From Succinivibrio dextrinosolvens (GTDB lineage: Bacteria; Pseudomonadota; Gammaproteobacteria; Enterobacterales; Succinivibrionaceae): 32,615 bases of DNA. Shown here piece after piece: positions 23,957 to 31,197 of the stretch (positions are counted from its first letter, which is position 1; every line of letters begins with the position of its first letter). The position numbers were made by a program, and so were the translations under genes. The stretch is from contig NZ_FPAH01000032.1 of assembly GCF_900116345.1 (NCBI RefSeq), positions 1 through 32,615 of the forward strand, given 5' to 3'. The notes under the pieces were generated by a model that was given only the letters and a program-made list of their open reading frames with translations, was not told where the DNA came from and searched no databases.

Positions 23957-25285
23957 TTAAATCTCGCTGCGGGCGTGCATATCCTCATAAATAAGACGAG
24001 CGGTAGCCCCGACGGTTCTGAAAGGCTCTGGAGGAAGCCAGTTTGGTCTGAATGTCTTTTTAACGTAACGAAGTTCCTCGCTGTCTAGTCCGGTTGCCCA
24101 GTCCGCAAGAAAGGTTCCTACGGTTGCAGCACGGGTCACACCGGTACCGTCACCTACAGCTCCAGCAAAGATATTCTGGCCTGGATTCTCAAACAAAGGC
24201 TGTGTATTTCCGGTAATAGGAATATAACCTCCATAGATATATTCAAAGTTAACATCCTTTAACTGAGGGAAACGGTTATTAAAGGCTCGGCGGAGTTTAT
24301 AGACAGCCTTATAAAGTCTGCTGTTATCAATATTAATGTGGGTGGCAAAGGTGATATCGGTTCTGACATAAAGTCTTTTGGTTCTGGTATAGCGAAGAGT
24401 AGCTCCGCCTGGATGAGCGGCAGTTACGCCCCAAGGTTTGGCACCGTTAAGAGTCTTAATCTCTTCATCACTAAGCTCTCTTGTGAAAGCGCCAAAGCTG
24501 TGAATTCCGGCAATACGATCAGAGAGAGGAACACCAAAATTCTTTAAAAACCCACTTACAGTCAGAATAACCTTTCTGCATTTAATCACCTTGCCTGATG
24601 CAAGGACAACCCGAGGGATATCACCTTCTAAAACCTCAATTACCGGTGTATTTTCAAAAACACTTACGTTCTCTGGCAGAACAGTTGCAAGGCCTCTGAC
24701 AGTCTCAGAAGGATTGATTAGAATAGTTCCTGGAGTGTACAGGGATTTAATGTAAAAATCGGTACCCAGACGCTGTGATGTTTCCTCAGCACCAAACCAC
24801 TGATAAGGAGCCTCCATTACATCCAGAAATTCGGCAAGCTGCTCAAGGTAACTTAAATTGCCTTTAATCTTGGCAGCCTGATGCATACCGTCCTGATGCC
24901 AGTCACATTCAAGGTGATGCTCCTCTTTGATTTTCTTCATTCTTTCGATGACAAATTTATTAAGACGGAAGCGCCATTTCTGGTCTTCAAAAGTAAATTT
25001 CGGATCACCTACAATACTATGAGGGACATCAATGATAAAACCGGCATTTCGACCTGATGAGAAGTAACCAATAGGAAATGCATCAATGAGAGCAATACTT
25101 GCGTTCTTATCATTCTCGGCAAGTCTAAATGCAGCATTTACGCCTCCAAAGCCGCCACCAACCACGATATAGTCGTAGGCTCCCCGGATAGTGCTGCTGT
25201 CATTAAAATGATGATCCCTGTAACGACTGGTCTCAAACCAGCCGTTTTTACCGGATTCTTCAGGAAAGTAATCTGCTCTTTTCAT
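23957..25285 (-). CDS. FAD-dependent oxidoreductase, DAO family (copy B)
   Basis: 442 residues of the DAO superfamily (glycine oxidase, DadA, PuuB relatives), which oxidise the C-N bond of amino acids or amines with FAD. The FAD motif is VVGGGFGG (41-48), with Asp68 at the end of the second strand. The SSGRNAGF segment (76-83) resembles the PuuB group. A C-terminal GDGTGVTRAATVGTFLAD completes the FAD site. There is no signal peptide. It is a clear paralogue of the protein at 27981-29315 across the whole length. It follows metI by 9 nt and is thus in the same operon as the transporter, so its substrate is probably what the transporter imports. The substrate itself cannot be read from sequence; a D- or N-modified amino acid is a guess. 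Confidence 0.88.
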   Translation of the reverse strand: MKRADYFPEESGKNGWFETSRYRDHHFNDSSTIRGAYDYIVVGGGFGGVNAAFRLAENDKNASIALIDAFPIGYFSSGRNAGFIIDVPHSIVGDPKFTFEDQKWRFRLNKFVIERMKKIKEEHHLECDWHQDGMHQAAKIKGNLSYLEQLAEFLDVMEAPYQWFGAEETSQRLGTDFYIKSLYTPGTILINPSETVRGLATVLPENVSVFENTPVIEVLEGDIPRVVLASGKVIKCRKVILTVSGFLKNFGVPLSDRIAGIHSFGAFTRELSDEEIKTLNGAKPWGVTAAHPGGATLRYTRTKRLYVRTDITFATHINIDNSRLYKAVYKLRRAFNNRFPQLKDVNFEYIYGGYIPITGNTQPLFENPGQNIFAGAVGDGTGVTRAATVGTFLADWATGLDSEELRYVKKTFRPNWLPPEPFRTVGATARLIYEDMHARSEI

Positions 25286-25294
25286 ACACAGCTC

Positions 25295-25975
25295 CTAATG
25301 TGAGGTTTTTCTGATGATATAGTTACCGCCTTTCTGGATCACACTCACCATCAGGAGGATCACGACAATCGTAATGTAGGTTACATCGGTCTGGCCACGC
25401 TGATGGCCATAGCGGATTGCAAAATCACCAAGTCCGCCTCCACCGATAGCTCCAGCCATAGCTGTAAGACCGATAAGACTTATTGCAGTAATCTGAGAAA
25501 CTCTAACCAGTGAAGGAATACTCTCCTTAAGATAAACTCTGAAAATAATCCCCAGAGGAGATGAGCCCATGGACTTTGCTGCCTCAATAAGGCCGTTATC
25601 AACATTGGATAAAGCACTTTCAACCTGTCTTGAGAAAAAAGGAACAGTCCCCACTACCAGAGGAACAATTGCACCTGTAGTTCCGATTGCAGTACCAACA
25701 ATGAATCTTGAAAAAGGAATCAGAGCGGCAAGCAGAATTACAAAAGGGATAGATCGGAAAATATTGATAAGTCGGTCAAGAATTCCAAAAACACTCTTAT
25801 TCTCAAGAATGCCCCCCTGTTTGGTAACAATCAGAGTTACTCCGAGGACTATTCCTAAAAAGAAGGCAATACCGCCAGAAATCAGCATCATATAAAGAGT
25901 CTGCAGAGTTGAAAGCCACAACTCATCAAGCTTTGGAATAACATGAGGAAACAGAGTATTGAATAGATCAGCCAT
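25295..25975 (-). CDS. metI: MetI-type ABC transporter permease
   Basis: 226-residue inner-membrane permease of the methionine-uptake (MUT) ABC family. It has five predicted membrane helices, NIFRSIPFVILL (71-82), the EAAKSMGSS coupling motif (131-139) that docks on the ATPase, and GAIGGGGLGDFAIRYG near residue 175. Its start overlaps the metN end by 8 nt, so the two are translationally coupled. Together with MetN and a MetQ protein it would form a complete importer. Family members carry L- and D-methionine, but substrate is not proven by sequence. Confidence 0.93.
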   Translation of the reverse strand: MADLFNTLFPHVIPKLDELWLSTLQTLYMMLISGGIAFFLGIVLGVTLIVTKQGGILENKSVFGILDRLINIFRSIPFVILLAALIPFSRFIVGTAIGTTGAIVPLVVGTVPFFSRQVESALSNVDNGLIEAAKSMGSSPLGIIFRVYLKESIPSLVRVSQITAISLIGLTAMAGAIGGGGLGDFAIRYGHQRGQTDVTYITIVVILLMVSVIQKGGNYIIRKTSH

Positions 25976-27005
25976 TTTTCAGAACCTCCACCTTCACATT
26001 CTTTCTGGCAATATACAAAAGTGCATTCTCAACATCCTCGTACCGTCCTGAGAGAATACCTACGGTACCTCCGATAGGTGAGTTGTTTACAAGTTCCACA
26101 TCTGCGTACAGAATGTTCATCTGTACATTGAAACGGGATGTCATCAAAGAAATCAGTGGCTCTGAAACACCCGGTCCCCTGTAGGAAAGCCTTACAAATT
26201 TTTCTCCAGGATTCAGATTGCACAAAAGAGGATAGTCAGAGGAAAGCAGATCCGCCTTTGATAGATTTGATGCTGCCTTTACGAAATTGAGGGTAATCTG
26301 CTCCTTAGGATTTGCAAACACCTCAAAGGTTGAGCCCTGCTCTACCAGATGTCCATTCTCAAGCACAGCAACTCTTTTGCAGATATCCTTAACCACGGCC
26401 ATCTCATGAGTAATGATGACAATTGTGAGACCTAGCTCTGCATTAAGCTCCTTTAAGAGTTCGAGAATCTCATGAGTTGTCTGAGGATCTAATGCAGAGG
26501 TTGCCTCATCACAAAGCAGAACCTTTGGAGAAGAAGCTAAAGCTCTGGCTATGGCAACACGCTGTTTCTGTCCTCCTGAAAGCTCTGAAGGATAGGAATT
26601 TGCCTTAGCTTCAAGGTCGACTCGTCTTAAAAGCTCGTAGGCTCTTTTCTTCTGATCCTCTTTTTTTATTCCCTTGTGGGACAGAGGGTAGATTACATTT
26701 TCAAGCACGGTTCTTGAGGGCATCAGATTGAAATGCTGGAATATCATGCCGATACCAGCTCTGGCATCTCTTAGTTCTTTTGGTGAAAGGGCGGTCAGAT
26801 TTAGGCCATCAACACTGACAACACTGCCCTTATCAGGGGGTTCCAAAAGATTGATGCAGCGAACCAGAGTTGACTTGCCTGCTCCTGAAAAACCAATAAT
26901 TCCGAAGATTTCGCCTTTTTTTATTTCCAGCGACACATCATCCACTGCCTTGAAGGTGACCCCATCTCGCTCAAAGGTCTTTGAAACATGCTCAAGTTTT
27001 ATCAT
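25968..27005 (-). CDS. metN: MetN-type ABC transporter ATPase with NIL domain
   Basis: 345 residues. Walker A is GFSGAGKST (38-46), the Q-loop Gln90, the signature LSGGQ (142-146), Walker B LLCDE (163-167) and the switch His200. The C-terminal ~80 residues form the NIL domain (FVRLSYRG, then NSPIGGTVGILSG) that in E. coli MetN binds methionine and shuts down transport. Its presence argues that an amino acid of the methionine type regulates uptake here. It lies behind a terminator-like hairpin after metQ (27048-27087), so its expression may depend on read-through or on a promoter in between. Confidence 0.95.
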   Translation of the reverse strand: MIKLEHVSKTFERDGVTFKAVDDVSLEIKKGEIFGIIGFSGAGKSTLVRCINLLEPPDKGSVVSVDGLNLTALSPKELRDARAGIGMIFQHFNLMPSRTVLENVIYPLSHKGIKKEDQKKRAYELLRRVDLEAKANSYPSELSGGQKQRVAIARALASSPKVLLCDEATSALDPQTTHEILELLKELNAELGLTIVIITHEMAVVKDICKRVAVLENGHLVEQGSTFEVFANPKEQITLNFVKAASNLSKADLLSSDYPLLCNLNPGEKFVRLSYRGPGVSEPLISLMTSRFNVQMNILYADVELVNNSPIGGTVGILSGRYEDVENALLYIARKNVKVEVLKNG

Positions 27006-27047
27006 CGATCTTACCTATCACTTATATTTATGCTGTTATTAAGCTTC

Positions 27048-27087
27048 TAAAAAGAACTCTTCATCCGTGGGAGTCGGATAAAGAGTT
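27048..27087 (-). terminator. Hairpin terminator between metQ and metN
   Basis: 13-bp stem (27055-27067 with 27075-27087, one G-U pair on the RNA, 7-nt loop) followed on the minus strand by CTTTTTA, starting 9 nt after the metQ stop. It would allow more binding protein than transporter by partial termination. Confidence 0.8.
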
Positions 27088-27096
27088 AAAGTCTGC

Positions 27097-27915
27097 TTAA
27101 TATTTGAATACAGGAACCTCACCACCGTGGTACAGTTCCTTGATGATTTCAGCAGTTTCCTTGGTCTGGTAAGCTGCAATAACTTTCTTGAACAGTGGAT
27201 TATCCTTGTTATCGGTACGGGCAGCAATTACGTTAATGTAAGGATTGTCCAGATCAACCTTGCCTACACCGTCTGAGAAAATAGGATCGGTAGTTGGATT
27301 CAAATCATTATCAACGGCATAGTTTGAATTGATAATGGCTGCGGCAACATCAGGAAGAAGACTTGGTGTATTACCAGCGTCAACTTCATAAATCTTGATG
27401 TGCTTTGGATTTTCGGTTATATCACGTACGGTTGGGATATAGCCTTTTGAGGCATCTAGTTTGATAAGACCTGCGAGTTCTAGAACCTTAAGAGCACGTC
27501 CGCCGTTGGTAGGGTCATTTGGAATGGCGATAGTATCCCCATCCTTAAGCTCGCTCACGTTCTTTATCTTCTTTGAATAAAGTCCTAAAGGAGCGATGAT
27601 AGTATTGGCAATAGGCTCAATCTTATAGTCATGAGCTTCCACATCTGCATTGAGGAACGCTACATGCTGGAAGGCGTTAAGATCGATTTCTCCGTCATTT
27701 AATGCACGGTTAGGCAGAGTATAATCAGCAAATTTGACTAAGGTCAGATTGACGCCTTCCTTTTTAAGTCTCTTTACAACGTCATCCCAGGCCTCGTTAT
27801 GTTCACCTACAACGCCAAGTTTGATTTCATTAGCCTCATCAGCAAAAGCGGCTGATGCACCTAGGAAAGATAAACCTACAAAAGCTGCGGTCAGAAGATT
27901 TTTAATGTTTTTCAT
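27097..27915 (-). CDS. metQ: MetQ/NlpA-family substrate-binding protein (operon copy)
   Basis: 272 residues from the ATG at 27915, which has AAGGAA at the right distance; an in-frame upstream start lacks one and would mask the signal peptide. The signal peptide (MKNIKNLLTA, cleavage probably after AFA, residue 25) is of the Sec/signal peptidase I type. There is no lipobox cysteine, unlike E. coli MetQ. The mature protein carries family features KLGVVGEHNEAW, DLNAFQHVAFL, IANTIIAPLGLYSKK, and a C-terminal AAYQTKETAEIIKELY. It should capture the ligand in the periplasm for MetNI. It is a paralogue of the gene at 30029 and the pseudogene at 23174. Confidence 0.93.
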   Translation of the reverse strand: MKNIKNLLTAAFVGLSFLGASAAFADEANEIKLGVVGEHNEAWDDVVKRLKKEGVNLTLVKFADYTLPNRALNDGEIDLNAFQHVAFLNADVEAHDYKIEPIANTIIAPLGLYSKKIKNVSELKDGDTIAIPNDPTNGGRALKVLELAGLIKLDASKGYIPTVRDITENPKHIKIYEVDAGNTPSLLPDVAAAIINSNYAVDNDLNPTTDPIFSDGVGKVDLDNPYINVIAARTDNKDNPLFKKVIAAYQTKETAEIIKELYHGGEVPVFKY

Positions 27916-27980
27916 AATATATTCCTTTTGTTTATTCTGTAAAAATGTCAATTGTTAAAAAAAGTCGTCGGTTACGGTTA

Positions 27981-29315
27981 TCAGAGTTCAGAGCCTGCAT
28001 ATAAATCCTTGTATTTAAGGAAGGCGGTTGCACCAAGTGTTCTCAAAGGCTCAGGCGGCAGATAGCTTGGATGATAGGCTCGCTTTATGTAATCCAGTTC
28101 AGGACTGTCCCGATGCTGAATAAGATCAGCAAGGTAGGTACCTAAAATTGCAGCTCTGGTTACTCCTGTTCCATCAGAGGTGACACCTGCATAAACATTC
28201 TTTGCCACCTCTCCAAACAGAGGTCTGGTATTACCAGTAAAGGAAATCAGACCACCGTATTTGTATTCAAACTCAACCTTTTCAAGCTTTGGGAAACGTC
28301 TTATAAAAGCACGTCTGAGGTAGAAATCGGCACGGTCAAATTTCTTTTGAGGAATATTGAGATTTGTTGCAAAATCAATATCGGTTCTAACAAAAATGCG
28401 ATGATCCGGGGTAAATCTCAGGGTTGCACCTGATGGATGGGTTGCGGTGATACCCCATGGACGTACATGCTTAAAGTCCTCAAACTCATTTTCAGTAAGC
28501 ACTCGGGTTAGAGCACCATAGCTGTGAATTGCGGCGATATTTGAGGATGAGGCAAAACCGAAACGGCTTAAAAAAGCACTTACTGTAAGGATCACCTGTC
28601 TTGTGACAATCTCTTTTCCATCAGCAAGAATTACTTTTGGAATCTCACCCTCCACTACCTCTGCAACCTTGGTGTTTTCGAATACAGATACATTTGAAGG
28701 AAGAGCTGAGGCAAGACCTCTTATGATCTCGGAAGGATTATTCAGAATAGTATCCTTTACATAGATGGCATCCTTATAAAAAGAGGTGCCTAATCTTGAA
28801 GCGAGCTCATCTCCCTTAATTCGGTCATAGCCTATACCAAGTCTGTTAAGATGGCCTTCTAAAGCATCCAGAGCGACAACATTTCTCTTCTCACGTACAG
28901 CTTTGTACATACCGTCCTGTCGCCATTCAAAATTGAGATTATTCTGCTCCCTGATCTTTTCAATTCTTGCGACAACGGTCTTATTCAGATGAAGAAGCCA
29001 TCTCTGGTCATCCAGAGTAAAATGATCAAAGCCAATAAGTGCCTTGGCAACCTGAGCAATACTTACAAAGCCGGCATTTCTGCCTGAACTGTAATATCCC
29101 ACAGGAAGAGCGTCAATCAGAGCGATTTTGGCTGAAGGATTGTTCTCTGAAAGTCTGAAAGCAGCACTCACACCACCGAAACCAGCACCTACTACCACGT
29201 AGTCATAACTATTTTTAATTTCTGAAGGATCAGTAAACTTATGGTCCTTGTATCGAGAAAGCTCATACCATGGATTTACACCTGTTCCCTCAGGAAAAAT
29301 TGAAGTCCTATACAT
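27981..29315 (-). CDS. FAD-dependent oxidoreductase, DAO family (copy A)
   Basis: 444 residues, first structural gene of the minus-strand operon. The FAD-binding motif is VVGAGFGG (41-48), with Asp68, SSGRNAGF (76-83) and a C-terminal SDGTGVTRAAILGTYLAD. It resembles copy B (23957-25285) from end to end, including the unusual N terminus F-x-x-x-x-W/Y-E-x-SRYxDHxF before the FAD domain. In an anaerobe such an enzyme would probably pass electrons to a carrier rather than O2 (inference). It sits 65 nt upstream of metQ and carries a ~310-nt leader with a Cys-containing small ORF. The ribosome binding site is GTGGAG, just before ATG. Confidence 0.88.
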   Translation of the reverse strand: MYRTSIFPEGTGVNPWYELSRYKDHKFTDPSEIKNSYDYVVVGAGFGGVSAAFRLSENNPSAKIALIDALPVGYYSSGRNAGFVSIAQVAKALIGFDHFTLDDQRWLLHLNKTVVARIEKIREQNNLNFEWRQDGMYKAVREKRNVVALDALEGHLNRLGIGYDRIKGDELASRLGTSFYKDAIYVKDTILNNPSEIIRGLASALPSNVSVFENTKVAEVVEGEIPKVILADGKEIVTRQVILTVSAFLSRFGFASSSNIAAIHSYGALTRVLTENEFEDFKHVRPWGITATHPSGATLRFTPDHRIFVRTDIDFATNLNIPQKKFDRADFYLRRAFIRRFPKLEKVEFEYKYGGLISFTGNTRPLFGEVAKNVYAGVTSDGTGVTRAAILGTYLADLIQHRDSPELDYIKRAYHPSYLPPEPLRTLGATAFLKYKDLYAGSEL

Positions 29316-29323
29316 ACATTACT

Positions 29324-29347
29324 CCACAAATACGCCTATGACAGTTA
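29324..29347 (-). promoter_or_regulatory. Possible hairpin near the oxidoreductase A ribosome binding site
   Basis: TACGCC/GGCGTA inverted repeat with a 12-nt interval, ending only a few nucleotides before the GTGGAG ribosome binding site on the minus strand. It could modulate translation initiation. Coordinates are approximate to within a few bases. Confidence 0.35.
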
Positions 29348-29420
29348 CGGCGTAAGACGAATGAATTAGATCAAACCTGTAATTAAATAAAACTGAATAA
29401 AACGGGTAATAGACTGACGT

Positions 29421-29537
29421 CTACATTCGGGAACAACAGAATTGAGAACAGGAGAAGGCATTACCTGCCTGAAAGGATAAGAAGTCTGAAGAGATATTCC
29501 GTTTATGTTTGAATTTTCTTGATACAACAGCAGACAT
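29421..29537 (-). CDS. Small ORF (38 aa) with Cys-rich end, possible leader peptide
   Basis: Starts at an ATG with GAGG 9 nt upstream and ends in TAG 105 nt before the oxidoreductase A start. The peptide begins MSAVVSRKFKHKRNIS and ends CSQFCCSRM: three Cys codons within six residues, close to the stop. The stop codon overlaps a TAGAC-GTCA-GTCTA hairpin (~29410-29423). Leader peptides with runs of a regulatory amino acid control biosynthesis and transport operons, and a cysteine-dependent one would suit a MetNIQ-type operon. That function is inferred. A second short frame (29503-29544) carries three consecutive Cys codons but has poor ribosome-binding-site spacing. Confidence 0.4.
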   Translation of the reverse strand: MSAVVSRKFKHKRNISSDFLSFQAGNAFSCSQFCCSRM

Positions 29538-29610
29538 TTTTCATTTCCTCAAAAATTTTCTATTTTTGATCTTTATCTGGCTCGGGATTGCTTCCTGACA
29601 CCTTAATATG

Positions 29611-29627
29611 AACGTATTGCTTACGTT
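29611..29627. promoter_or_regulatory. Inverted repeat AACGTA-N5-TACGTT
   Basis: Perfect 6-bp arms at the predicted transcription start of the minus-strand operon, well placed for a repressor. The regulator is unknown. Confidence 0.4.
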
Positions 29628-29634
29628 TGTATTT

Positions 29635-29663
29635 ATTATGACACAGAAAAAAAACTTTGCTAA
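29635..29663 (-). promoter_or_regulatory. Possible promoter of the oxidoreductase/metQNI operon
   Basis: TTAGCA (29663-29658), 17-nt spacer, CATAAT (29640-29635) on the minus strand. It would give a leader of about 310 nt. Both hexamers are imperfect. Confidence 0.35.
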
Positions 29664-29829
29664 TACTATTTTTAAATATACAGATATAGAAAAAAGTTAT
29701 AACATTATTTTTATTAAGGACAAAGAATATTTTTTGGTATCAAAATACACAATAGCAGTACATTCAACATCATTAACATATTGATATATTGTAAAATAAA
29801 TATTTAACAGCTAAAATTTGCAAACTATA

Positions 29830-29858
29830 TTGACAACCAATAATTATTTAGATTAAAT
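29830..29858 (+). promoter_or_regulatory. Promoter of the divergent metQ paralogue
   Basis: Consensus TTGACA, 17-nt spacer, TTAAAT. It predicts a ~160-nt untranslated leader, in which I see AGCGT/ACGCT arms (~29879-29921) but no known riboswitch. The rest of 29316-30028 is AT-rich. Confidence 0.6.
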
Positions 29859-30028
29859 GAAAATAGACATATAAAAGAGCGTCTTGTGAACTCGTTGATA
29901 TGCCCAGGTTATAACGCTATTACAGATAATAAAAAAAACTCTTAGCTTTATTTTTTAACAGCAGAAAGCCGTTTAAAACCAACCTGACCAAACAGACTTT
30001 AATTCAGAAAGAATTTAAGGAAATTTAT

Positions 30029-30874
30029 ATGAAAAATTTTAATCTAAAAAATCTATTCTCCCTTATCCGTAAAGGAGTTACAGTTTCAGTTATTCTTCTT
30101 ACCCTACCCTATCAAGCCTATGCCTATGACCGCACAGAGGTGAAGATTGGTGTTGTAGGAGAGAACAACGAATACTGGAAGCCAATCATAGATAAACTAG
30201 CCTCAGAAGGAGTTAAGGCTGAACTTGTAAGATTCTCCACCTATCCCCTGCCAAATCGAGCTCTTGAGGATGGTGAAATCGATCTTAACGCCTTTCAGAC
30301 AGGCGCTTTCCTGAAAACCGAATCTGAGGAGAACGGATATAACTTAAAGGCTATCGGTACAACCATTATTGCACCTTTAGGTCTGTACTCAAAAAAAATC
30401 CAGAAGATTAGCGAAATCAAAGACGGAGACACTATCACCGTACCAAGTGATCCTATTACCACAGGACGAGCTTTAAGACTGCTGGAAACTGCAGGCTATT
30501 TAAAGCTTAAGGATGATGCGGGCTATCTACCAGGTCAGAGTGACATTATTGAAAATCCAAAAAATCTTAAATTCTACTGGGTAGATGCAGCAAATTCCTA
30601 CGGCACTCTGGATGATGTTACCGCAGCCTTTATTAATGGAGGTTATGCCGTTGATCGCGGACTTACTCCGGATAAGGATGCAATCTATATTGAAAACACT
30701 GAAGGCTGGGGGCTTGAGAATCCGTTTGTTAACATTATAGCTTCAAGAGAAAGCGATAAAGACAACGAGCTGTTCCTGCACATTGTCGAGCTCTACCACA
30801 CAAAAGAGGTGGCAGACATTATCAGAAACACCTACAAAGGAGCCTTCATTCCGGCTTTTACCTACAACAAATAG
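30029..30874 (+). CDS. MetQ/NlpA-family substrate-binding protein (divergent copy)
   Basis: 281 residues, divergent from the operon. The signal peptide has a long n-region (MKNFNLKNLFSLIRKG), and cleavage is likely after QAYA (residue 32). As in the operon copy there is no lipobox. Mature sequence KIGVVGENNEYW, DLNAFQTGAFL, IGTTIIAPLGLYSKK and LYHTKEVADIIRNTY match the family. It probably delivers a related or alternative ligand to the same MetNI. It has its own promoter (29830-29858), an AAGGAA ribosome binding site and a terminator, allowing separate control of binding specificity. Confidence 0.92.
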   Translation: MKNFNLKNLFSLIRKGVTVSVILLTLPYQAYAYDRTEVKIGVVGENNEYWKPIIDKLASEGVKAELVRFSTYPLPNRALEDGEIDLNAFQTGAFLKTESEENGYNLKAIGTTIIAPLGLYSKKIQKISEIKDGDTITVPSDPITTGRALRLLETAGYLKLKDDAGYLPGQSDIIENPKNLKFYWVDAANSYGTLDDVTAAFINGGYAVDRGLTPDKDAIYIENTEGWGLENPFVNIIASRESDKDNELFLHIVELYHTKEVADIIRNTYKGAFIPAFTYNK

Positions 30875-30904
30875 CTTTCTAGATTCCTACTGAAGAATAT
30901 ATTT

Positions 30905-30934
30905 ACATGGCTAGTTTTTGGGCCATGTTTTTTT
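30905..30934 (+). terminator. Terminator of the divergent metQ paralogue
   Basis: 7-bp stem ACATGGC/GCCATGT (30905-30911 with 30922-30928, 10-nt loop) running into seven T. The rest of 30875-31197 is AT-rich and holds only the glk promoter. Confidence 0.88.
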
Positions 30935-31092
30935 CTTATTTTGCACCATCAGGAATCAACTTCCCCATGTCTTAACCTTAAGAAAAAGAATAAGGATCTT
31001 ATTTTTTCAAAATAAATTTTTTATGAAAGTAAAAAAATCTCTTTTTTAAGGTCGTTAAGTGAAGTTTTATGAAAATTTTTTCATCTTTCTTG

Positions 31093-31098
31093 TATAAT
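31093..31098 (+). promoter_or_regulatory. -10 element of glk
   Basis: Consensus TATAAT preceded directly by TG, 99 nt before the glk ATG. No convincing -35 is present. Confidence 0.5.
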
Positions 31099-31197
31099 AC
31101 TGAGACAATTATCAAAGTATTTTTTTTATGAAAAATGCTTTTAATGAGTTTACTTAATTACAAAGAACAAATTTGGACATAGAGGAACTATTTAAAA

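Noticed and set aside
29408-29423. MetJ operator
   Set aside because: Only one 8-mer is close to AGACGTCT; MetJ needs at least two adjacent boxes and the neighbour does not match.
29503-29544. 13-codon ORF MKNVCCCIKKIQT as the true leader peptide
   Set aside because: Only 2 nt between GAGG and its ATG; the overlapping 38-codon frame is better placed. Mentioned as an alternative only.
29316-30028. SAM (S-box) or other sulfur riboswitch
   Set aside because: Searched both strands of the divergent region by eye; no recognisable conserved core of a known class.
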